This document shows positions 56,101 through 64,000 of a stretch of DNA of 64,000 bases, in pieces. Position numbers and translations under genes: made by a program. Under the pieces are notes generated by a model. The model was not told the DNA's origin and ran no database searches. It saw nothing but the letters and a program-made list of their open reading frames with translations. The DNA is taken from contig JAOWCC010000442.1 in NCBI GenBank assembly GCA_030867875.1, forward strand, positions 992,001-1,056,000, given 5' to 3'. Position 1 is the stretch's first letter; each line of letters opens with the position of its first letter. This DNA comes from Actinernus sp. WN-2022. Its lineage: Eukaryota; Cnidaria; Anthozoa; Actiniaria; Actinernidae.

Positions 56101-59100
56101 GAAATTAAAAGAAGGGGAAAAAGAAAGGTAAGTTAATTTCAAATACACAGAAATGCTGTTGAATGAATATGATTGAAGGAAGTAAACACATCAGATCAAT
56201 TTGAAAATATAAGGTTTGGACTATACATACATAATTTTAAACAATAATACATACATAATTTATTATCTTCAAATGCTAGTTTTGCATTATAGAGTATCAG
56301 AATCAAAATATACAATGTTAACTGGGCCCACCCCAAAAGGTGTTTAAGTCAAAAACCAGAAGCAACTGCTAAAATATATTTCATATATTAAGTAACACTG
56401 AGATGTTTCTAATTGCAATTGTGCATTCATGTAATGTACATCAAATATAGATCCAACCAAGTTCGATTTTATTGGCTTGAGTAGTGGATCCTATTAATTT
56501 TTCCACCTAGCTGATTGTGTTTTTAATAGCAACCATTACATAACTTTCAGTTGGTATTTGATCTGCCCAACTGTTTTCAAAAAAGTTTAGAAATTGAAAA
56601 ATATATATATTTGCTTTATATGTTTTTGTCAATATATGCATGGGTCGATCCATTCAATGCATTAACCTTCAATAAAGTTGTCTCTAATTTAGATGGCCAA
56701 AAGTGAGCCTTAGACACTAGGCTCACTTAAATATGGCTGTTTTAATTTGTTGGCTTATTTAATTAACACATTACATAGTAATCCCTAGCTGGCAAATTAA
56801 CCATATTATTTGATACCCTTTGGAAAAGCAGCCACAAATTAAAGTGCATTTTAAACGCTACAAATACACATACCTATAACCTTCATTCCAATCTTGGTCA
56901 TAACACTCTTGAGTTCATCTTTCAAGTCTTGAACCTTCTTATCAGTTATCGATTTGTATGTTAATACTCTCACTGGCACTGCATATGGCTTGTAGTTACG
57001 TTGCTCATCAGCAATCATGAACACCAGCAAATGTGATGCAGCTTCTCTCCTCTTTGCATAAATTCCCTTCGAATAACTTTGCAAATCAGTCCTTAATTTG
57101 CTCAAATCCTTTTGCAAATTCCCTTTCTTTTCTTGGCCTGTAGCCCTCTTTACCAGATCCATAATAACTTTTTCAAATCTTTTGTTTGTGTCTAACAACT
57201 TCTCATATCCATCTACATCCCATGCTTGTGCAAAAAGGGTCTGTTCTGCAACATTTTTCCTCTTCAGTTGATCATTGTACACTTTTCTGGACTTGATTAA
57301 ACCATTATTCAAAAATTGGGATTCTTCCTTGAGTATTTGATTCAAATGAGTGAGGTCTTGAACAAGCCTCTCAGCTTGACGTCGATCTTTCAGTCCAAGG
57401 CCTCTAACAAATGTCAGATCTTTTATGTAGTTTTGATGCATTTTCTCCAGTGCACCATCACCGAGATCCACATCTCCTGACCACTTATTTTGCATGCTCT
57501 CTCTTAGACCCTTATTGACATCAGTGGCATCTGCTTTGATCCACCATCTCCCATTTTTGTTATGATTATGTGCTGTCTGAAGTGTTTGCTCCTGTAAAGT
57601 AATTGACACCTTGTTTTAATGTTGAACTTTAAAATATAATTAGCTAGATTGAGCACATTTTCCTTCCAAAACCAAATTTTAGCAGCCCATATTTTTATAG
57701 TATTGCATACACGAGCCTGCAGAATAGTCAGAATATCTTACAATGGACAACATTTTAATTATATTTTGCTACATGTATCTAGACTAATCTCTTCATACAA
57801 CATGTAACAATCGAAACAGTTATAATTTGTATAATATAATTACTAAATAGGATGAAACAATACAGAAAATAGTTGACACTGCAATACCATTAACATACCT
57901 GAATCTCAGTATTTTTAGAAAAACACCCTTTAGCAATGGATCGTCTGATTGTCACTGCACTTGGTCCTGCAATGTTCACTTTTGCCTATTATATATTATA
58001 TATATACATGTATAAGAATAAAGTATAATTTGAACCCCTGATTAAATTTGTTTTGAACAGGGGCAAATATTTTTGAACTGGGGCAAATATTTAAAAAAAT
58101 ATTTTTTTATGGCTCAATTGCAATTTTAGCCCAATAAACACTTGTTTAATCATTACCTGTCAGCTTATGTTCACTGACCGGTTAGGGTCTGTTTATGTTT
58201 GGGTAAAAATAACATTTAAAATAACGTTTTCCCATTTACCAACTGCATTTGAAGGGTTAATTATAGCTATACTGACCTCGTTCCAAGGGGACTAATAAGT
58301 GAGTTTGATGACTGGGGGCTTATTTTATATAATAAATTATAACCATCTTAGTTCATTGTTAGGAATATGTTATCTAAACAAAATACCTGGAGTGGATTCC
58401 TTTCGAATGAGCTTCTTTGATTAATGACTGGCATTATTCTATGCATTTCTTGGACCTCAGTCACAGAAACCTCTGCATCAAGAATCTCTTCAGCTTGCTC
58501 ATTGGTTATGTTGCACCACAATGTAGAATATTTTTTGTGATGATTACTGATATTCCTTGGCTGAGAAGTAATATTTTCCTCTGAAGGGTCGATCAGCATT
58601 GCTGTCTCGATGGTGGAGTCCTCAGATGAGCTTCTCTGACGTCCAGACACTGGCAGCAGTGTGAATGTGTCTTGTCCAGTAACATCTGTATCAGGTATGG
58701 TGGAGTTTGAGCACATTTCAGAGCACATTTCAGAGCACATTTCAGATCTATTTAGAACTGAAACAGGTGCTTCTGTGGATTCTTCATGTTGACCAGTAAC
58801 AAATGTAACAGGTTCTGTGAGGATTGCACTTTTAGTCAAAATGCCAGACAAACCAGATTCTTCAATAGCATTCTGAACAATATCTACTTCTGAACCAGGA
58901 AGTTCCTCTTTGCAGCTTTCCTCTTTGCAGTTTTCATCATCACAGGACCACATAGGGCCCAAATGAAGGGATGCCCATGACTGGCCAAATCTGGAGTACA
59001 TAGTCTCCATCCATGATTTATAGTCGTCTGGAGCCCTAATATTCCCTCCATCATCACAACTGAAAAATTTCAGGTTGTGGGCAATAAGGCCAAATGGCAT

Positions 59101-61320
59101 CCTGTCAACTTGCATTCTTGGACTGCCATCATCCCTGAATTCTCCAAAGCACTTTGCCATATTCATAAACAGGTTGTCTTTTCCATTCTTAAAAAGCGTA
59201 TCCAAAGCAATCCCCAAGGTATTAATAAAGTTCTTATTTAAAAACTCAGTTGTAATTGCTGAGTTAAAGTTCCTTTTCACAAGTGCATGGAAGAGCTCTT
59301 GCACAAGCTGCAATTTCTGAATCTTTGAAAGATTTTCAAATGACTGCACCATGTCAGCAATGATGTTTCCAGGACTACTAGTACTGTTGTGCTCAATATT
59401 ATTGCCAGTTGTAGGTGAACAACCGGGTTGTGAGTGCTTGGGTGTACCAGTACTCTCTTTGTCATCAATGCAGTCTTCACCAAAGTAACATATATCAAAC
59501 ATTTCCTCTGCCTCTTCCAATTTCTTAAAGCTGGGCTTCAAATACTTTATAACTTTGAGACGCATTGCAGGACCTGAAATCATAATTATTTTTTCTTATA
59601 AACAAAATGAATGAAAGTAAAATTATGTTCTAGGTCATGTTATAATTATATATAATAAATTTCAATCAGGTTATAGTGTATCATTTTTCATGCCTTACAC
59701 ACACTGTCATTAAATTTGAGTTCTGTGTTATAAAATATTGAGAATAAATTATAAGATTAAAGGACAATTAAATGAGGAAGTGGGGCACTACTGTATATAT
59801 GTACTTTTCAAACAGCCATATTGGCAGCTTCCCCCAGGGTATTAGACCTATGGGCCAACCAGAGGGATACGTTATGTACCAATAAAATTAAAACATCAAC
59901 ATCCCCTCAGGCAACCCCCAGAATTTGAAGTTTGGGTTGTTTAAATGCCTCTTCCCAGGGCCAAAAAGGTTGTTCAAATTCCCCATCCCATGGTCATATT
60001 AGGCGATCAATGCCCCTACCCCAGGGATATATAGTATTAGTTGTGGCACAGTCTGCATTTTGTCTTTAACAGACAGTTTAAATATTTGTTTAAAGCAATT
60101 TACGTTTATATTTTAATACCTTCATTTTTTAGGGTTTGAAATCGGCGAATATTTTTTATGGGTTGTCCAAGTGAAATCCATTTTCAGGGTGATTTTTAGA
60201 CCACGAGGTACATTTTAGAGTGTGAAATGTTTCATGGTTTGGTATTTTTTAGGGTATTTTTCTAGGTTTTCCTTTAGACACCCCTACCCTTTTTACCTTG
60301 AAGCCCCCCCCCCCCCCCCCGGGTCTAGTATAACTCTATTTGTACCATTTGAAGATTGAACAAGTCTTCCGTGATAATTATGCAAGTGTATGTCAAATTA
60401 GCATGAGGTGGGAAAGCGAATCCCCCACTTATCCCCCGAGCTGGTAGGTGAGGGAAGCGACTACAAGCATTGACCCCAGCTCCCGGGGGAATGAAAAATG
60501 GTGAAGTTGAAGTAAACATCCCGCTATGCCCGGAGGTGGGGGGGGGGGGATTTTAAATGACATGCATTATGGAATACAAATAGGGGATTGAATGTAATTT
60601 CAGGGAAATTATTGACTTTGTTTTAAGTGAGGGGATTCATAAGATTGTGATTTCATGACAAGGAAAACGTGATCAAGGGTACTTTGACTCTAAAGATTCC
60701 CCACCCTTTCCACAATCCCCAGGTCAGCCCAGGGGTCTAACCCTGGGAGAAGCTGCTGATAAATTATTGATAAAGTGCATTATATCTTCCTGCTTAGTCC
60801 TCTTACCAGTTCTTAAAGTTTCCCCTGAGTAAATATGCACTGCCTCTGCACAATCACTCCAAAAGTTACTCCTTTTATGCACAGGCCACTGCCAGTCTTC
60901 TTGATCATTTTGCTCGTGAAAAAGTGCAATATGCTGCACAAGGCCTTTAATTTCTGTAGATGACCATGTTGACCATCTGGTACCAGTTCTAGAGGTACTT
61001 GCCTAAGCATACAAATACAGTTAATATGAGTATCAGACTATAAAAAACTTCTCTGAACTCGAGACTTAATTTAGCGTAAATAATTAATTACTTGCCACCA
61101 TTTTATCGCGCGAGTTCTAGCTCTCTTATTGAAAGTATCTCCTTAGTATTGGTTTCAATTGACAACACAACGGACATGTCATCGGCTTTTCAATTCCTAC
61201 CTGATTTTCGTAGGTAAACAAGGATTTTCTCGACTTTCCTTCTCTCGATCTCCTGTGTTTTGGTTGAGGTTTCCCGGGGGTGTTTCCGGTTGGCCGACTG
61301 AAACGTTTACGGCGGTCCAT
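52618..61320 (-). CDS. Putative transposase: SANT-like domain plus DDE-like core, 9 exons, 1222 aa
   Basis: Exons in order: 61201-61320, 60807-61002, 58387-59573, 57899-57985, 56874-57591, 55080-55220, 54604-54783, 53767-54313, 52618-53110. All junctions are GT-AG, all phases chain, and the total is 1223 codons including stop. Residues 1-40 are basic. About 49-120 form a Myb/SANT-like DNA-binding region (RWSTWSSTEIKGLVQHIALF ... RSNFWSDCAEAV). 120-500 is poorly conserved-looking with an EMC repeat. The C-terminal 700 residues hold WWIKADATDV (D551/D554), FATDGEWNR (D774) and SSTDDVEGFFSIIHE (D1105/D1106/E1108), which could supply a D-D-E/D triad. Family assignment is not certain: it is not obviously hAT, piggyBac or Harbinger. 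Its 5' end is 732 bp inside the right inverted repeat. Confidence 0.8.
53453..53583. mobile_element. MITE family A, copy 2
   Basis: Same palindromic layout as 10547-10671 (GATCACATTCTAAATTCTCC / GGAGAATTTAGAATGTGATC). It is inserted in the intron between exons 8 and 9 of the transposase-like gene. Confidence 0.8.
53767..54313 (-). CDS. Transposase-like gene exon 8
   Basis: 547 bp, phase 1 to 2. The acceptor is AATTTACAG|GAAGAG and the donor is AAACAG|GTGAGA. It encodes a Trp- and Asp-rich region (LDWILEDWMPWFRDNRDYRT). Confidence 0.83.
54604..54783 (-). CDS. Transposase-like gene exon 7
   Basis: 180 bp, phase 1 to 1. The acceptor is AATTATTAAG|TCACCA and the donor is ACCTG|GTAATT. It encodes VTRNPARPAVVHDAVPLEDV, then WLSHFMFEGPGNHVPFEQAI. 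An acceptor 5 bases further in (CACCAG) would run into a stop. Confidence 0.78.
55080..55220 (-). CDS. Transposase-like gene exon 6: second acidic motif
   Basis: 141 bp, phase 1 to 1. The acceptor is TTGTTTAG|GGTTTG and the donor is AGCCAG|GTAAAC. It encodes GFATDGEWNRIRTQGSTRAV and continues to EQYLKP. Confidence 0.82.
55663..55819. mobile_element. MITE family C
   Basis: CTGGTTGTTCAAAGGGTG and CACCCTTTAAACAACCAG are inverted ends, continued inward by ATAATGCTAT / ATAGCATTAT. It lies in intron 5 of the transposase-like gene. Confidence 0.82.
56874..57591 (-). CDS. Transposase-like gene exon 5: first acidic motif
   Basis: 718 bp, phase 0 to 1. The acceptor is ACTTTACAG|GAGCAA and the donor is TTATAG|GTATGT. 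It contains GRWWIKADATDVNKGL near its start and PYAVPVRVLTYKSITDKKVQ near its end, with a charged helical region between. Confidence 0.83.
57899..57985 (-). CDS. Transposase-like gene exon 4
   Basis: 29 codons, phase 0 to 0. The acceptor is AATATATAATAG|GCAAAA and the donor is GATTCAG|GTATGT. It encodes AKVNIAGPSAVTIRRSIAKG and then CFSKNTEIQ. Confidence 0.75.
58387..59573 (-). CDS. Transposase-like gene exon 3
   Basis: 1187 bp, phase 1 to 0. The acceptor is GATTTCAG|GTCCTG and the donor is CTCCAG|GTATTT. It completes the SANT region (AMRLKVIKYLKPSFKKLEEA), followed by an acidic/Ser-rich region with three tandem SEMC units. Confidence 0.82.
59820..60560. other. G/C-homopolymer-rich repeat DNA in intron 2
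   Basis: It has a poly-C run at about 60305-60320, CCCC/GGGG-rich blocks (GCTCCCGGGGGAATG near 60480) and a poly-G run near 60538-60549. It is probably one or two degenerate inserted elements. No coding is supported. Confidence 0.45.
60807..61002 (-). CDS. Transposase-like gene exon 2: Myb/SANT-like domain
   Basis: 196 bp, phase 0 to 1. The acceptor is ATGCTTAG|GCAAGT and the donor is AACTG|GTAAGA. Tryptophans in RWSTWSS, DWQWP and NFWSD are spaced as in Myb/SANT-like transposon proteins. Confidence 0.82.
61201..61320 (-). CDS. Transposase-like gene exon 1
   Basis: 40 codons, phase 0 to 0, starting MDRRKRFSRPTGNTPGKPQP, strongly basic. An in-frame TAG lies three codons upstream of the ATG. 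The donor is AATCAG|GTAGGA. Confidence 0.7.
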
Positions 61321-61530
61321 ATCTTTCTAAAATCCAATATTTTTAGAGTCAACTGTCTACCTTTTGTACGAGACTTATACATGTAAGTATAAATTGAAAA
61401 TCGAATGAGAAAATTAACATCAAGCGACTCTAAATTATAGTTTACATGCAAAAATTGAAGTTGTACCATTTGTACGCGATGCCAATGTAAACAATACAGT
61501 CGACAGATCGTGCTATTCAAAGTAACAAGC

Positions 61531-61564
61531 ATGGCTGCAGAAAACGTGAAATTGCAAGAAAACG
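61531..61564 (+). CDS. Possible outward-facing first exon near the right end
   Basis: ATGGCTGCAGAAAACG opens MAAENVKLQEN, followed by AACG|GTAAGAGG. The layout resembles HIRAN exon 1 (GACG|GTGAGAGG) but points out of the element. No partner exon was found inside the remaining 490 bp. Confidence 0.25.
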
Positions 61565-61943
61565 GTAAGAGGTTCAAGGGGGTACTTGTGGTCTCGTTTG
61601 TTTAATATGGACTGAGGCATTGATACATGAAAAAATATATAGGTTACCTCAATCCATTTCTTAGATATGAAAGGTAGAAAATGGGCTAAATTTGAAGTTT
61701 TGGAAACCGAAAAAAATACGATGGCTTAACTTTCACAACGAAATAATAGCAGTAATTCTTCTTACCTTGCACTATTATTTCACATGGCCGTTCTCCTGTT
61801 AATAATCTGTTCAATTACTTATTTTTACCCATCAAACTTCAATATTCAGGATGTACAGACCAATACAACTTTTGATACATTAATATCGGCGATCAAAAAG
61901 CTGCAACATTTTGACGCGTTCTGATTGGCTGAAAATATCCTAT

Positions 61944-62052
61944 GACGCGTGATCACCCTCCTCTGGGGTGGACGTTAAGGGGGAGGGGGGAGGGGGTCTG
62001 ACCTTAACGTCCATTGTGCGTTAAGCGGGGCATTTCGAATATGTCGACGGCC
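61944..62052 (-). repeat. Right terminal inverted repeat of the 13.5-kb transposon
   Basis: The reverse complement of 62052 leftward reads GGCCGTCGACATATTCGAAA, matching the left end, and then continues into the subterminal block GAGGAGGGTGATCACGCGTC with only about 40 bp between. On the left that gap is about 380 bp, so one end has gained or lost sequence. Confidence 0.88.
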
Positions 62053-62420
62053 AATTAACATACTGTGTCAGTTCGAACTATTAAATTCATTTCATATGTA
62101 CTCTGTTTGATTTGAATGAAATAGGCGATGAACTGCACTACTTTTCTAGCTGTAATAATAGTAAGTTAGAAGAACTTAGAAATGTGTTTCTATAAAGGCT
62201 AAAAACTGAGTGGGAGGTCTTTCATTGAAATTCAGACAAGAGCTGCTTTGTTATGCTTTGTTATGTAAATGTTGACCTTTCAAAACCGCATCAATTATTT
62301 AAGTAAGTTTATTAAAAATGAAATAGGGTCAAATGTCAGTTATTTATAGGTCTAAAAAGATTTAAGTCTTGCTTCGTTGGGACACTTTCAACTGAAAAGA
62401 AAACTACAGATTGCTTACCT
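62053..62420. other. Flank of the transposon, no gene seen
   Basis: AT-rich sequence right of the element. No features are recognised. Confidence 0.4.
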
Positions 62421-62428
62421 TAAAATTA

Positions 62429-62515
62429 TCCAACCTCGTTCCCAGGGGTCTTTACGCGCCTAATCAAAGATGGCGTCGAAAGTACCCCTGGTACAGGCTG
62501 GTGGGATTCGGCCAC
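62429..62515. repeat. Extra arm copy of the 62.7-63.07 kb palindrome
   Basis: CAACCTCGTTCCCAGGGGTC, then the ATCAAAGATGGCGTCGAAAG and GTACCCCTGGTACAGGCTGG blocks, match the right arm of the palindrome in the same orientation. Confidence 0.8.
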
Positions 62516-62741
62516 TGATTGGCTAGACGTTTTGCGCGCGCTGATTGGAGAATTTCGAATAGCGCGTGCATTTTTGATTTGAAAAATGAACTGGTGATGT
62601 CGTCTTTCACAATTCAAAATTCGTTGAAAACAGGTAGAAATTCATCAGAACTTAGCGTTTTTGCCTTTTTAATACTCACTTCGCAACTGTGTACAAGTAG
62701 AATAATGTACGGTTGGCATTCATTGGGATCACACTTCAACT

Positions 62742-63068
62742 GCTAATCGTTCTCCATGATGATGAATCCAAGATGGCGGATGTGCTTCAAAATATGCCCA
62801 TATATTGGGCATATTTTTGGGTCACATGACCAGCGTGTACCAGGGGTACTTTCGACGCCATCTTTGATTAGGCGTGTAAAGACCCCTGGGAACGAGGTTG
62901 CAAATTATCCAACCTCGTTCCCAGGGGTCTTTACGTGTCTAATCAAAGATGGCGTCGAAAGTACCCCTGGTACAGGCTGGTCATGTGACCCAAAAATATG
63001 CCCAATAGATGGGCATATTTTGAAGCACATCCGCCATCTTGGATTCATCATCGCTGAAGAACGGTTAG
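62742..63068. repeat. Near-perfect palindrome, arms of about 160 bp, 8-bp loop
   Basis: 62742-62903 is the reverse complement of about 62911-63068 with few differences. It contains GATGAATCCAAGATGGCGGA, a YY1-like AAGATGGCGG, and its mirror near 63040. It ends 18 bases before the start codon of the SAP-like ORF. Confidence 0.88.
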
Positions 63069-63086
63069 CATAAATTAGCATAAATC

Positions 63087-64000
63087 ATGGCGGACGGTCA
63101 TGCTTTTGAAGCTCTTAGCCTAAACTCAAGTTCCTTCCCTTCAAAACTTCAAAGATCCCTATCTATGTCGGATATCAGTCAGTTAGACAAAAGTATATCT
63201 ACCAGAGGAATAGAATTTGTAGATCTTGAGAATTTGTCACAAAATTCGTCTTCAAATGTAGAAACTACCTCGATCTCTGAAGCAAATGTCATCAAGAAAG
63301 CACTCAACGGAAGGATGATCGATTCGCTTAGTTCATCTGACCTAAAGATGGAACTTGGGAAAAGGAAATCATCAAAATCTGGCAAGAAGTGTGTGCTAGT
63401 GGCGAGACTCAGATGCTGTATTCTTGAGAATCCAAATCATACCGATGGGCAACTTAACGGTGGTTCCCGCCAAACTTTAAATATTAATGGCAGCCGAAGC
63501 CAACCGCTAAGCGAAAATATCGAGCCAGATGTACACGAAGTTGCTGACAACAACGATGCTGGATATAATAATCAAAAACACCATTCGTGTCCAAGCCACA
63601 ACTACTTCAAGAAACTTAACGATCGCCTCGAACATGATATAGCTGAGCTAAAAGATTTGTTCGGACCAACACCTCACACTAACAACAACGACCGCCTGAA
63701 CGCGCAGAAATTGAATGAAGAAAATAGAATACTGAGGGACCAACTTAAATTATCAAAGGATAAATTACAGCATCTAACAGAAGAGAGAGATTCTCTGAAG
63801 CTCGTTGTCTCCATCATAAGTAAAGATCTGTATCAGAGCCATCAAGGCAACAAATCATTTGGAAACCGAGCAGCAGAAGCGAATAAAGACCCTCCAACCT
63901 CTCCTGAAATACCAGAAAACAAGCAAGGAAATAATGCTGGATCCAACAATAACAAATGGAAGCGTCAACAGAATCGAAGTGCACAGAAATCCAATGTATC
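63087..64000 (+). CDS. SAP-like, coiled-coil protein, runs off the window
   Basis: The ATG at 63087 opens 304 codons with no stop to the window end. Residues 1-70 are Ser-rich. About 78-112 (MIDSLSSSDLKMELGKRKSS, then KSGKKCVLVARL) fit a SAP DNA-binding helix-extension-helix. About 176-246 are coiled coil (DRLEHDIAELKDL, then LNEENRILRDQLKLSKDKLQ). The tail is Asn/Gln-rich and basic. It could be a host nuclear protein, or the N-terminal ORF of a coral LINE-like retroelement (inference from composition). The remainder lies beyond the window. Confidence 0.75.
   Translation, partial: MADGHAFEALSLNSSSFPSKLQRSLSMSDISQLDKSISTRGIEFVDLENLSQNSSSNVETTSISEANVIKKALNGRMIDSLSSSDLKMELGKRKSSKSGKKCVLVARLRCCILENPNHTDGQLNGGSRQTLNINGSRSQPLSENIEPDVHEVADNNDAGYNNQKHHSCPSHNYFKKLNDRLEHDIAELKDLFGPTPHTNNNDRLNAQKLNEENRILRDQLKLSKDKLQHLTEERDSLKLVVSIISKDLYQSHQGNKSFGNRAAEANKDPPTSPEIPENKQGNNAGSNNNKWKRQQNRSAQKSNV

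Larger units (their letters stand above)
48529..62052. mobile_element. 13.5-kb DNA transposon with two convergent genes
   Basis: The left end 48529 onward (GGCCGTCGACATATTCGAAA then TGCCCCGCTTAACGCACAA) is repeated as the reverse complement ending at 62052, with one mismatch over about 47 bp. A second shared block, GAGGAGGGTGATCACGCGTC, lies at 48988-49007 and inverted at 61944-61963. Between them are a HIRAN-domain gene (+, 49063-51526) and a 9-exon SANT plus putative transposase gene (-, 61320-52618), both reading inward and both open throughout. No clear target duplication is seen (TTA is possible: TTA-GG|GGCC left, GGCC-AA|TTA right). Several MITEs have inserted in its introns. The layout is that of an autonomous class II element. 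Confidence 0.82.

Noticed and set aside
58348..58386. In-frame tail and stop after transposase exon 3
   Set aside because: CTCCAG|GTATTT is a good donor, and exon 4 continues in the same phase. The stop is intronic.
62756..63073. 105-residue plus-strand frame
   Set aside because: It reads through both arms of the palindrome and repeats its own reverse complement, so it is a structural artefact.

Overview
The window looks like a piece of an animal nuclear genome, most likely a cnidarian and probably a stony coral (inference). It has intron-rich genes with GT-AG splice sites, AT-rich non-coding DNA full of ACATGTACATGT-type motifs, coral-style tRNA-derived SINEs, CR1/L2-like LINE fragments and many inverted-repeat MITEs. 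There are no operons or prokaryotic features. Most real coding sequence is split into short exons, so it had to be rebuilt from splice sites and reading phase.

Layout. 1-1217: decayed LINE 3' end. 4132-5251 (-): TRIM-type RING/B-box/coiled-coil exon with a splice donor at its end. 9776-40984 (-): twelve exons of an NME7-like gene (DM10 plus two nucleoside-diphosphate-kinase domains) spread over about 31 kb of repeat-filled introns. Two of these exons carry frame-breaking indels, and the outermost exons were not found. The introns hold at least five tandem arrays, SINEs, two LINE fragments, foldback elements, a TA-flanked element, a TTAA-flanked element that cuts a RecQ-like helicase relic, and two copies of a duplicated segment with a 5S-rRNA-like stretch. 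About 45.85-46.07 kb is a candidate divergent promoter with short first exons on both strands.

48529-62052 is the most striking object. It is a 13.5-kb unit bounded by near-identical inverted repeats and holding two convergent, apparently intact spliced genes. From the left comes a 269-aa acidic HIRAN-domain protein (2 exons). From the right comes a 1222-aa protein (9 exons, every phase consistent) with a basic N-terminus, a Myb/SANT-like domain and three acidic motifs that could form a DDE-type catalytic triad. I read it as a large autonomous DNA transposon, possibly of an undescribed family. The HIRAN protein would be its accessory factor.

62.4-63.07 kb holds a near-perfect palindrome with arms of about 160 bp. 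Immediately after it, an ORF starts at 63087 and runs off the window. It has a SAP-like motif and a coiled coil, and may be the first ORF of another retroelement.

All assignments come from reading the sequence. No database search was possible.
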